Assembly (NCBI GenBank): GCA_016219225.1
Contig: JACRBX010000309.1
Location: 1 to 32,645 of the forward strand
Origin: Deltaproteobacteria bacterium
GTDB lineage: Bacteria > Desulfobacterota > RBG-13-43-22
DNA: 32,645 nt
Direction of reading: 5' to 3'
Both the position numbers and the translations under genes were made by a program. Each line of letters starts with the position of its first letter. Positions within the stretch are counted from its first letter, which is position 1. Shown one piece after another: positions 15,509 through 23,466 of the stretch. The notes beneath the pieces are model-generated. The model was not told the origin of the DNA. It saw only the letters and a list, made by a program, of their open reading frames with translations, and made no database searches.

Positions 15509-17097
15509 TTATTAAATTCACCTTCTTCCATAGACATCAACTGGTCCGGCCCAATTTCTCTAAAAGAAATGCTCTCCGGTTTTTTATCATTGCCCATGAG
15601 ATTCGTTTTGGCAAAGGGCTTTCCCGGATTCGATGACACGGGTTGCTTAACGGCCACCCACTCTTTTCTATTTCCATTGTGGTTCCTTCCGATGGCCCTG
15701 ACCAGGTCCTCGACAAATTCTTTCATCTGTTCGGCCTGGGTATTCAATTGCTCGGAAGCGGAAGCCGATTCTTCGGCACTCGAAGCATTCATCTGAACCA
15801 CCCGGTCCATTTCGGAGACGGCTTTGGTGATCTGCTCGATTCCCTGGGCCTGTTCTTTGGAAGCAGCGGAAATCTCATCCACCAACTTAGCGACTTTCCT
15901 GGACCGGGCGGATACCATCTCAAAAGCCTGATTTGTTTTGATCAAGGTATCCGAACCGCCTTTTACTTTTTTGAGCGTTTCTTCGATTATAGCGGCCGTA
16001 TTTTTGGCCGCTTCCGCAGCCCGCATGGCCAGGTTTCTTACTTCATCAGCCACCACGGCAAAACCGGCCCCGGCATCCCCGGCCCGGGCCGCTTCAACCG
16101 CGGCATTCAAGGCCAGCAGGTTGGTTTGAAAGGCGATTTGATCGATGGTCTTGATGATCTTGCCGGTTTCCTCACTGGTCACGGCTATCTCTTTCATGGA
16201 ATCGGTCAATTCCCTCATGGCTTTGTTGGCTTCATCCACCACCTGACCGGTATCCATCATCAATTTATCGGCCTGATCGGCATTTTCGGCATTCTGTCTG
16301 GTCATGGAGGCCATCTCTTCCATGGAGGAAGAGATCTGCTCCAGACCGGCGGCTTGTTCGGAGGCCCCTTCAGCCAAAGACTGGCTGGCGGAGGAAACCT
16401 GGGCTGAAGCGGAAGCGGTTTGATCAGAGGCATCGGTCAGGCCGAACATGATTTTCTTCAACATCAAGATAATATTGCGGCCCAGGAAAAAGGCAACGGC
16501 GATCAGGGCCAGAGAAAATATCAGACCCAGGGAACCGACTATTTTTTGGTTGGAATGGGTGATATCGACTAATACCTGGTCGCTTATGACATTCTTTTTG
16601 ACTTCCGCCCGCATGGTATCGAAGGTTTCAATTAACTGGCGAATAATCGGCCGGGTAGTTTGAAGGTAGACCTTCTTGGCCCCCTCCCGGTCTCCTTTAA
16701 TCAAAAACGCATTTATCTGTTCTGCCGATTGATGCAAAAGGGCGTGGGGTTCCTCCATAGCGGCCAGAAACTTACTGATATAGGGACCGATGCGTTCCGC
16801 CTCCTTGCGTCCTTCCCCGTAAAACCATTTCCCAAAGGCGCATTGATGGGGGTCAAACTGGACCGCAAGGGGTTTGAAGTCCGTGTCCAGTAAGGCGTTG
16901 GCGACCTTCCGGCCCCAAATAAGATGATCCAGTTCCGACTGGGTCAATATCCGTTCGATTTCCTTACTTTTCATGACCCCTTTGGCGTTATTCAGAATCC
17001 TCCCTGCTCCTGAATAAGCCAAAAAACTGATTAAAATAAGGGCTGAAATTCCCAATCCAAAGCCAATGGCGATTTTTTTCCCAAGCGTGAGTTTCAT
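15490..17097 (-). CDS. Methyl-accepting chemotaxis protein with periplasmic CZB-like zinc-binding domain
   Basis: This 535-residue chemoreceptor has TM1 at about 9-29 and TM2 at about 186-208. Between them is a helical sensor carrying H58 (HLIW), C86 (CAFGKW), H118 and H122 (HALLH), which together match the CZB zinc-binding pattern. CZB domains are mostly described as cytoplasmic; here the site falls outside the membrane. The cytoplasmic part has no clear HAMP domain but a full signalling hairpin, including IDQIAFQTNLLALNAAVEAARAG and FAVVADEVRNLA. Methylation helices flank it. No C-terminal CheR/CheB pentapeptide is obvious. AAAAGGAAGG precedes the ATG. It is convergent with the phosphatase gene. 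Confidence 0.9.
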   Translation of the reverse strand: MKLTLGKKIAIGFGLGISALILISFLAYSGAGRILNNAKGVMKSKEIERILTQSELDHLIWGRKVANALLDTDFKPLAVQFDPHQCAFGKWFYGEGRKEAERIGPYISKFLAAMEEPHALLHQSAEQINAFLIKGDREGAKKVYLQTTRPIIRQLIETFDTMRAEVKKNVISDQVLVDITHSNQKIVGSLGLIFSLALIAVAFFLGRNIILMLKKIMFGLTDASDQTASASAQVSSASQSLAEGASEQAAGLEQISSSMEEMASMTRQNAENADQADKLMMDTGQVVDEANKAMRELTDSMKEIAVTSEETGKIIKTIDQIAFQTNLLALNAAVEAARAGDAGAGFAVVADEVRNLAMRAAEAAKNTAAIIEETLKKVKGGSDTLIKTNQAFEMVSARSRKVAKLVDEISAASKEQAQGIEQITKAVSEMDRVVQMNASSAEESASASEQLNTQAEQMKEFVEDLVRAIGRNHNGNRKEWVAVKQPVSSNPGKPFAKTNLMGNDKKPESISFREIGPDQLMSMEEGEFNNQKGVL

Positions 17098-17130
17098 TTT
17101 TTCCTTCCTTTTCCCTGAGTATAAGCCAAA

Positions 17131-17144
17131 TTCGAGCGCTCGAA
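17131..17144. promoter_or_regulatory. Perfect 14-base palindrome upstream of the chemoreceptor gene
   Basis: TTCGAGCGCTCGAA lies 34 bases upstream of the chemoreceptor ATG, just before TTATACT (reverse strand), a possible -10 element. Position and symmetry suggest a repressor or activator site, but no regulator gene in the window can be linked to it. Confidence 0.4.
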
Positions 17145-17568
17145 ACGGTCCCTGCCCTGGTAACCCTTAGATTCCGGAGAAGGCTCTGGTTAAAAACAGG
17201 TTTAGGTTGCCCGGGCCTTACAGACAATACTTTTCATTAAGTCCTGTCAGCCTTGAAAGCAAAACCCATACCACAAAGATCGATTGGATTATTGTTAATT
17301 ATTTAAAATAGTTACAACTTAGAGGCTGTCGGGCAGGATAAAAGTTTGCACAAAAAGATGTTCATTTGCACAATTACTTGTGGCAGACTTTCGGAAAGAT
17401 TTCTCTAATAATAAAGCCTATTGGTCCCAAAGCGGATCAAGGGTATCCTTCGGCTTTGCATAGGGTGCGGTAAGGGCGGTCAGATTCCCCAGGCATCGTA
17501 AGCCAAAGCGACTGAGGCCTTGCCCCGGTAAACGGGTCCTGCGTCGAGGACTCTTGGCATCGGCTTAA
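17145..17568. other. Intergenic region without a recognisable gene
   Basis: These 424 bases separate the 5' side of the chemoreceptor gene from the 3' end of the flavoenzyme gene. I see a direct repeat TTTGCACAA (17345-17353 and 17365-17373, spaced 20 bases, two helical turns). The part near 17430-17560 is GC-richer, with small hairpins but no T tract. No protein of recognisable family and no tRNA is visible. Confidence 0.45.
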
Positions 17569-19563
17569 TCAAATGTTCCGCGCCACTTCAAAGGCATCCC
17601 AGATAGCGTACATGATATTCGAGACGCGGCGCGCATCGCCCAGGATATATAGCTCGGAGATGGTGTGCCGGAGTTCGCCATAAAGGCGGCGATCCGAATC
17701 GTAGCCTATGGCCATAACCACCGAGTCGGCAGAAAATTCTTCTTCCCGGCCGCTCACGGTAATGACCAGACCTTTCTCGGTAACCTCCACCGCTTTGGCC
17801 TTGGTGCGCACATCCACGCCATGGAAACGAAGGAGATCCTTTAACATGTCCCGATTGGCGGGACACAGAGGGCCGCCCACGCTTAAAATATCGTCCATAA
17901 CTTCCACGACCGTTACCTTTTTCCCCTGTTTGGCGAGCATCAGGGCCAGTTCACAGCCGACCAGGCCGCCGCCGACAATGACGGCGGAATTCCCTGAATC
18001 GGCCTCTCCCGTGAGCACATCGGCCGCGGTATGAATCTTCTTTTGACGGCCGAGGGAAATGCTTTTCGGCGTTGATCCCGTTGCGATAAGGACGGCATCG
18101 GCCTGGTCGGCCCGCACGATCTCGGCTGTAACAGAAACATGATAGTGGATCGGGACGCCAAGGGCCGAAAGTTCCTGTTTGTACCAGGCGACCAAGGCCC
18201 GGTCGTCTTCCTTAAAATCGGGGGCGCCGCCGGGAATGAGATGGCCGCCCAGTTGGCCGGTCTTTTCATATAACACCACTTCATGCCCCCGTTCGGCGAG
18301 GACACGCGCCGCTTCGCAACCGGCTACACCACCGCCCACAACGACCACTTTCTTCTTCCTTGTGGCGGGAACAAGGGCATACTCTCTTTCCCGGCCAGTG
18401 GCCGGATTAACGGCGCAGGAGATGGTGAGAAAAGCCTTTAACCGGCCCAGGCAACCTTCCTGGCAGGACAGACAGGGACGGATTTTTTCCGTCTTTCCAA
18501 GACGGATCTTGTCTATGAGGTATGGATCCGCCAGCAGGGGCCGGCCCAGACCGATCATGTCCGTCTGTTTCCCGGCAACCGCCCCGCTGGCCAGGTCTGG
18601 ATTGTCCATCCTTCCGGCCGTAATGACCGGAATGTTGACCACTTTCTTGAGCGCTTCATTAAATGGCAGGGAGACGCCCTTTTCCTGATACATGGGAGGA
18701 TGGCTCCAGTACCAGGAGTCATAACTGCCGACATCGGCGTCGAGGGCGTCATAGCCGGCTTCCTCCAGCATCCTGGCAACTTCCAGTCCTTCCGGCAGAT
18801 CGCGCCCCAGCTCGACAAAGGCCTCGCCGGGAACAACGCCCTGTTTCAGTTCCTTGATGAAGCTCTTGGCGCTGTACCTCATGGATACTGGGAAATCGGA
18901 CCCGCAGGCCTGCTTGATGCCCTGAAGGATCTCTACGGCAAAACGGATCCGGTTCGGGAGCGATCCGCCGTACTCGTCCGTCCGGCGGTTAAAGAGCGCC
19001 ATGGCGAATTGGTCGAGGAGATACCCCTCGTGCAGGGCGTGAATCTCGATGCCGTCAAAACCGGCCTTCTGGGCGATCATGGCCGATTCAACGGTTTTTC
19101 GGATAATGGTTTTGATTTCATCAACCGTCAGTTCCCGGCACATCAACCCGCCAATCCAGCGATGGGGAATGGCGGACGGACCCACGGGCTTTTCGCAGGG
19201 ATTGACCCGAGTGGACACCCGGCCAAACCCGGCCGACAACTGGAGGAAGATTCTGGCGTCATAGGCATGGACCCGTTCGGTCAACGTGCGGGCCATCCGG
19301 ATGAAAAGCATGGGGTTCGCCGTCGGACAGGCCATGGCGCCCCTGGTATGCTTTTCGATTTCATTCTCCACGAAACTCATACCGGTAATAATCAACCCGA
19401 CGCCACCTTTGGCGCGTTCGACATAGTAGTTGATGCCACGCTCGGTGAAAGCGCCGTCGCTGTCGCACAACCCGGCCGGACCCATCGGCGCCATGGCAAA
19501 ACGGTTCTTGATCACGCATTTGCCGATGGCGATTGGCTCAAATAAATTCGGATAGCGGTTCAT
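17569..19563 (-). CDS. BaiCD/enoate-reductase-like NADH:flavin oxidoreductase
   Basis: This 664-residue flavo-iron-sulfur enzyme belongs to the old-yellow-enzyme/2,4-dienoyl-CoA reductase family. Residues 1 to about 360 form the FMN barrel, with AMAPMGPAG near 24 and the active-site segment EIHALHEGYLLDQF at 173-186. This HALHEGY form is characteristic of the BaiCD/enoate reductase branch rather than FadH. C364, C367, C371 and C383 bind a [4Fe-4S] cluster. An FAD/NAD domain follows, with VVVVGGGVAGCEAARV near 406 and a second dinucleotide fold, AVIVGGGLVGCELAL, near 528. It reduces activated C=C bonds using NAD(P)H in the cytoplasm. It lies downstream of the aldehyde dehydrogenase after a 209-base gap, so it may belong to the IclR operon or have its own promoter. 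Confidence 0.88.
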   Translation of the reverse strand: MNRYPNLFEPIAIGKCVIKNRFAMAPMGPAGLCDSDGAFTERGINYYVERAKGGVGLIITGMSFVENEIEKHTRGAMACPTANPMLFIRMARTLTERVHAYDARIFLQLSAGFGRVSTRVNPCEKPVGPSAIPHRWIGGLMCRELTVDEIKTIIRKTVESAMIAQKAGFDGIEIHALHEGYLLDQFAMALFNRRTDEYGGSLPNRIRFAVEILQGIKQACGSDFPVSMRYSAKSFIKELKQGVVPGEAFVELGRDLPEGLEVARMLEEAGYDALDADVGSYDSWYWSHPPMYQEKGVSLPFNEALKKVVNIPVITAGRMDNPDLASGAVAGKQTDMIGLGRPLLADPYLIDKIRLGKTEKIRPCLSCQEGCLGRLKAFLTISCAVNPATGREREYALVPATRKKKVVVVGGGVAGCEAARVLAERGHEVVLYEKTGQLGGHLIPGGAPDFKEDDRALVAWYKQELSALGVPIHYHVSVTAEIVRADQADAVLIATGSTPKSISLGRQKKIHTAADVLTGEADSGNSAVIVGGGLVGCELALMLAKQGKKVTVVEVMDDILSVGGPLCPANRDMLKDLLRFHGVDVRTKAKAVEVTEKGLVITVSGREEEFSADSVVMAIGYDSDRRLYGELRHTISELYILGDARRVSNIMYAIWDAFEVARNI

Positions 19564-19718
19564 TGTGTCAACAGCCTCTTACTAAGGGTCGCAGAATTAA
19601 TTGACAATCCCGTTAAATGCGAGCTCCTTGTTTTCTTTTCAATTCACATGCCCTTTGGGTCGCCACGAAGCATGAAAATGTCTTTTGCTGACCCCCGACC
19701 CCTGAATCGTTTGCCTCA

Positions 19719-19746
19719 CTTGAATCTTGCATCCTGCAACCTGAAA
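19719..19746 (-). repeat. Copy 2 of the short dispersed repeat
   Basis: The reverse complement reads TTTCAGGTTGCAGGATGCAAG-ATTCAAG and matches 1236-1264. It lies in the 209-base gap between the flavoenzyme and aldehyde dehydrogenase genes. A neighbouring pyrimidine-rich GACCCCCGACCCCTGA stretch is also typical low-complexity intergenic sequence. Confidence 0.5.
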
Positions 19747-19772
19747 CTTTATCTTCCAACTGACCCTTTGCA

Positions 19773-21257
19773 TTACACCCAGCGGGCGGTAACCGTCTTT
19801 TCGTCCAGGAACAGACGCATGGAGGCCATGCGTGATTTGGCCGCGCCCAGGAACGACTTGCGCTTCGATCCCAGCGGAAAGAACGCGTAAGGCTGGGGAA
19901 CGGCGACGTTGACACCGACATTGCCCACGTTCACCTCCCGGGTGAATTTACGGGCCGCGGCGCCGCTGGCGGTCATGATGCAGGCGCTGTGCCCCAGGTC
20001 GGTCTTGGTGTTAATCCACTCGATCACCTGATCCAGGTTCTCGGCCCGGCTCAGGGCGGCTACCGCGCCGAAGGCTTCGACTCGGCAAATCTCCATATCC
20101 ATGTGGGTATCCTCGAGAATCGTCGGCCCCAGGAAGGTGCCACCGGGGTATTGGGGAGGAAGCATGCTGCGCCCGTCAAGCACCATCTTCGCCCCCTCCG
20201 CCAAACCCTTCTCGATCCAGGCGGCCACTTTGTCCCGTCCCTCGCGGGTCGTATAGGGCCCCATGGTCACCGTTTCATCCAGGCCATAGCCCAGCTTCAT
20301 CGCCTTGGCATTGGCCACGAAGGCCTCCTTGAATTCATCATACCGATTGCCGATGATCACCACGTTGTCCGAACCGAGGCAACGCTGCCCGGTCATGCCA
20401 AAACATCCCTGACGCAAATAGGTGGGGAAGGTTGCCAGATCAGCATCGGGCATGATTACCACCGTGTTCTTGCCATTCCCGTTCAGGGAACTCGTCTTCC
20501 CCAGTTTGCCGCACAGCTCGAAGAGTTCGAGGCCTGCGGATGTGGAACCGATGAACCCGATCCCCTGCACTTCCGGCTGTTCGAGAATATAGGTGTTGAT
20601 TTCCCGGCCGCCGTGAATCACGTTGATCGCCCCGGGTGGGAAGCCGGCCTCCAAAGCCACCCGGCTGATGGTCTCGGCGGCCACCGGGTCCTGGCGGCTG
20701 GGACTGACGACCACCGTGCAGCCCGCTGCCAGGGCGTAAGGAACGAAGGAACTCCAGGCATGCATGGGGATGTTCCCCGGCGTGACAATAAGAAACACAC
20801 CCAGGGGCTCCCAGGTCAGCCACATATCGATGCCCGTCGCCAGGTTGTCGATATGCTCGTTGCGCGCCGCCAGGCCGTAAGCGGCCGAGCAGGCCGATTC
20901 GATATTCTCGATGCAGCGGCGCACCGAGCCCTGAGACTCCTTGATGGTGCGACCGTGGTCTTGGGTCAGGACCCGGCACAGTTCGTCGACATGCTCCTCA
21001 AAGCGCTGGCGCATGTCAAAGAGCTTCCGGGCGCGCTCGCGCAAGGCAATCTTCCCCATAGCCTTGTACGCCCGCTGGGCCGCTTCCACTGCGGCGCGGG
21101 CTTCGGCCCGAGTGGCCGTAGGAAAGGTGGCGATCTCCTCTCCGGTCGCCGGGTTGGTAACCTGATCGATCTTGTTGGATTTGGATTCCACCCAGTGGCC
21201 GTCGATGAGCAGTTTCAAATGTCCATAGTGTTTCTTGACTTCTGGTAATAGTGCCAT
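19773..21257 (-). CDS. CoA-acylating aldehyde dehydrogenase, MmsA-like
   Basis: This aldehyde dehydrogenase has 494 residues from the ATG at 21257, which follows the upstream stop by 10 bases and has AGGA nearby; a longer frame from 21290 would overlap that gene. NAD-binding segments TPGNIPMHAW and IGFIGSTSAG are present. The catalytic cysteine is C293 in GMTGQRCLGSD. The usual general-base glutamate of hydrolytic enzymes (motif ELGGK) is replaced, with N259 at that place. The C-terminal part, GNVGVNVAVPQPYAFFPLGSKRKSFLG, follows methylmalonate-semialdehyde dehydrogenase. The lack of the base and the MmsA likeness point to an acyl-CoA product rather than a free acid. It probably oxidises the semialdehyde released by the neighbouring DapA-like lyase. 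Confidence 0.87.
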   Translation of the reverse strand: MALLPEVKKHYGHLKLLIDGHWVESKSNKIDQVTNPATGEEIATFPTATRAEARAAVEAAQRAYKAMGKIALRERARKLFDMRQRFEEHVDELCRVLTQDHGRTIKESQGSVRRCIENIESACSAAYGLAARNEHIDNLATGIDMWLTWEPLGVFLIVTPGNIPMHAWSSFVPYALAAGCTVVVSPSRQDPVAAETISRVALEAGFPPGAINVIHGGREINTYILEQPEVQGIGFIGSTSAGLELFELCGKLGKTSSLNGNGKNTVVIMPDADLATFPTYLRQGCFGMTGQRCLGSDNVVIIGNRYDEFKEAFVANAKAMKLGYGLDETVTMGPYTTREGRDKVAAWIEKGLAEGAKMVLDGRSMLPPQYPGGTFLGPTILEDTHMDMEICRVEAFGAVAALSRAENLDQVIEWINTKTDLGHSACIMTASGAAARKFTREVNVGNVGVNVAVPQPYAFFPLGSKRKSFLGAAKSRMASMRLFLDEKTVTARWV

Positions 21258-21267
21258 ACCTTTATTC

Positions 21268-22176
21268 CTATTTAGAAGACACCATGGCATCGGTCAGGCG
21301 ATCGAAATTGGCCTGAAGGATCGCCATCTCTTCTTTCCCTGGCGCCAGGTACGGCGGCCGGGGCGGTCCGAAATCCAGGCCGCTCGTCAGCGAGCAGGCC
21401 GTCTTGATGCGGCCCAGTACGCCCGCTCCTTCCGTGGACCCTTTGAAGAGCTCGTTGAGGGCCTGTTGTATTTTCATGGCCTTGGCCAGCTCTCCCTGCT
21501 CGAAGAGTTCCGTGATACGCACACAGGCGGGAAGGGCGAAACAGGTAATGGAGCCGCCGGCCGCACCCATTAGGAGTGCCTGAAGGTAAACCCGGAAGGT
21601 CTGCATAAGGCTCAGTTTCGTGGAAAGGGCGCCGTAGAGCGACATAAGGAAGGCCATGTCGTGCTTCATCTCCTTCATGCCGACGATCTCCGGTATCTCC
21701 GCCAGTCTTCGGGCAAATTTAACGGAGATGTCGAACTTGGAGGTAACGGCGTTGTGATAGACGATGATGGGAATCTTTACGGCCTCGGAGATCATCCGAA
21801 AATGCCGCCAGACCTCTTCCTCGCCCACCCTCCAGTAGAAAGGGGGGACGATCAGGACGTAATCATAGCCAAGCTCCTTGGCATATTTCGTGTAATAGAT
21901 CGTTTCCAGAGTTCCGGCGGCCGCGGTCATGGCAATGGCGTCCACACCGGCGTGCTGGCGAATCCGGGCCAGGCTGACTTCCATGACCCGTAGTCTTTCT
22001 TCCCGGTCCAGGTGAGAAAACTCACCCACGGAGCCGGTGGCGACAATCCCCCTGGCTCCTGCTCCCACGGCCCAATCGATCGCTTCGAGCAGGACGTCTT
22101 CCTTGATCTCAAAGTTCTCGGTGAAGGGCAGCGGTAAAATGGTGTACATTCCTTTGGGTTTTCTATAGTCCGACAT
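21268..22176 (-). CDS. DapA-superfamily (N-acetylneuraminate lyase/dihydrodipicolinate synthase-like) aldolase or dehydratase
   Basis: This 302-residue class I aldolase-fold enzyme keeps the Schiff-base lysine K168 (IVGMKEMKHD) and the catalytic tyrosine Y140 (IIVYHNAV). The GTTGE loop of true dihydrodipicolinate synthases is changed to GSVGE (48-52), so lysine biosynthesis is unlikely and a catabolic 2-oxo-acid lyase or dehydratase is preferred. The start follows AAGGAGG at good spacing. It is flanked by the amidohydrolase gene upstream and the aldehyde dehydrogenase gene 10 bases downstream. Cleavage to pyruvate (or another keto acid) plus an aldehyde for that dehydrogenase is the natural reading. 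The substrate is not known. Confidence 0.87.
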   Translation of the reverse strand: MSDYRKPKGMYTILPLPFTENFEIKEDVLLEAIDWAVGAGARGIVATGSVGEFSHLDREERLRVMEVSLARIRQHAGVDAIAMTAAAGTLETIYYTKYAKELGYDYVLIVPPFYWRVGEEEVWRHFRMISEAVKIPIIVYHNAVTSKFDISVKFARRLAEIPEIVGMKEMKHDMAFLMSLYGALSTKLSLMQTFRVYLQALLMGAAGGSITCFALPACVRITELFEQGELAKAMKIQQALNELFKGSTEGAGVLGRIKTACSLTSGLDFGPPRPPYLAPGKEEMAILQANFDRLTDAMVSSK

Positions 22177-22198
22177 CTTGTATTCCTCCTTACATGGA

Positions 22199-22218
22199 AA
22201 CAGCCGAGGGCGGCTGTT
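22199..22218 (-). promoter_or_regulatory. Stem-loop in the leader of the DapA-like gene
   Basis: AACAGCC (22199-22205) pairs perfectly with GGCTGTT (22212-22218), leaving a six-base loop. It lies just upstream of the AAGGAGG ribosome binding site within the operon, without a T tract. An mRNA processing or stability element is more likely than a terminator. A short tandem CGAACGA repeat lies next to it at about 22258-22277. Confidence 0.4.
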
Positions 22219-22289
22219 CTACAATAAATAAATTCTATTTTCGTACTAATTTTTTCGCCGAACGACGAACGACGAACGTTATTTTCGTA

Positions 22290-23444
22290 TTATACATCCA
22301 GCTTCTGGGTCAACATGATTTTTCCATCCCGAACGGCGACTTTTCCACGTACGATGACCAGTTCGATCTCCAGCGTCTCGGGATCCATGAGGACGAGGTC
22401 GGCGTCGGCCCCTTCGGCCACTACGCCCTTGCGTCCCAACCTCATCATGCGGGCTACGTTGGTGCTGGTGACCTTCAGGGCATCGGTCACTGCCAGACCT
22501 TCGACCTGGACCAGCTCCTTGAATTCCTTGTAAAGCAGATTAAGGGGAAAACGTTCCACCTTGTCGAACCCGTGAATCGTGGATACGCCGCCGCCGTCCG
22601 TGCTGACCGTAATCTGGTCGATGGAGACCCCCTGGGCCAGGAATTTTTTCAGCGCCTTGGTCGAAAAAGTCCCTCGCTTGAAATTGGGGGGAGCGATGGA
22701 GGGCGTCAGGTCAACCGTCCCGCCCATCCTGGTCCAATCGAGGGCCTGTTCCATCAGGAGCTCGTTGCGGTTGAAGTGGGTCGGCCAGACATGTTTGATG
22801 GGAACCCCCGTCTCCTTGACCGCTCTAATCAGCGGCGTGATCCCGCTTTCCAGATCACCCACGTGGACCTGAAGCACCCCCGCCTTTCCGGACAGGAGGC
22901 TCCCGTGCATCGTATCGGCCACTAATCGGTTCAGTTCGTCCTGTGTCGGGTGAAAGGACCGGCGGTCGGAAACGGCCACTTTGGCCCCGATCACATTGTC
23001 GATGGCAAACATATCCTTGATGATGTTGTCGGTAAGGGTGATCCGCCAATCGAAGCCGCCGGTCAGCATCTTGGCCGTCATTCCCCTAAATTCCAGGCTC
23101 TTGGTTTTGGCCAGCAGGGTCCACAGGTCCCGGCCCACCTGGTCCGCGCCGACACAGCCCAGCACCGTCGTGGTTCCAGCCAGCACGGCCTCGCTGAAGG
23201 TCATCTCCGGACCGCGGCTGCCGAAGCCGGCGGCGCCGCCCCCGCCCAGGATATGGACATGGGCGTCGACGAATCCGGGGAGGAGATAATGCCCATTTCC
23301 TTCTATAATCCGGGTCCCCTCAATGTCCGCCCATTGCGTCAGATCCTCGCCGATGGCGACGATCTGTTCTCCCAGGATAACGACATCCCGGGCACCGAGA
23401 TCTTCCGGAGCAAAAATGTGGGTTTGTTTGATCAGTGTTACCAT
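22290..23444 (-). CDS. iadA: Isoaspartyl dipeptidase-like amidohydrolase (IadA family)
   Basis: This 384-residue binuclear metal amidohydrolase matches beta-aspartyl dipeptidase along its length. Metal ligands are H62 and H64 (FVDAHVH), carbamylated lysine K155 (GAKVAVSDRRS), H194 (QVHVGD), H223 (PTHFNRNE) and D283 (STDGGG). The substrate-binding RNE segment is kept. In E. coli IadA a glutamate following the GGGG loop binds the substrate amino group; here the loop is GGGGAAG, with Ala at that place. The substrate may therefore lack a free alpha-amino group, for example a lactam, an N-acyl compound or another beta-linked amide. AAAGGAG precedes the ATG. It sits between the transporter and the lyase genes and probably performs the first hydrolytic step. 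Confidence 0.82.
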   Translation of the reverse strand: MVTLIKQTHIFAPEDLGARDVVILGEQIVAIGEDLTQWADIEGTRIIEGNGHYLLPGFVDAHVHILGGGGAAGFGSRGPEMTFSEAVLAGTTTVLGCVGADQVGRDLWTLLAKTKSLEFRGMTAKMLTGGFDWRITLTDNIIKDMFAIDNVIGAKVAVSDRRSFHPTQDELNRLVADTMHGSLLSGKAGVLQVHVGDLESGITPLIRAVKETGVPIKHVWPTHFNRNELLMEQALDWTRMGGTVDLTPSIAPPNFKRGTFSTKALKKFLAQGVSIDQITVSTDGGGVSTIHGFDKVERFPLNLLYKEFKELVQVEGLAVTDALKVTSTNVARMMRLGRKGVVAEGADADLVLMDPETLEIELVIVRGKVAVRDGKIMLTQKLDV

Positions 23445-23466
23445 GAATTCTCCTTTGCATTTGTTT

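Noticed and set aside
17100-17230. Riboswitch in the chemoreceptor leader
   Set aside because: A GGGTTACC stretch recalls the c-di-GMP aptamer, but the other conserved parts and a matching stem arrangement are absent.
17320-19581. Inverted AGAGGCTGT / ACAGCCTCT pair flanking the BaiCD-like gene, possible transposon ends
   Set aside because: Only 9 bases match, there is no transposase, and no target duplication is visible. The gene fits the neighbouring pathway.
19989-21248. Long open frame on the + strand (about 419 codons) opposite the aldehyde dehydrogenase gene
   Set aside because: It is the antisense of a clear dehydrogenase. Its translation is rich in Gly, His, Arg and Pro without any domain, as expected from a GC-rich coding strand read backwards.
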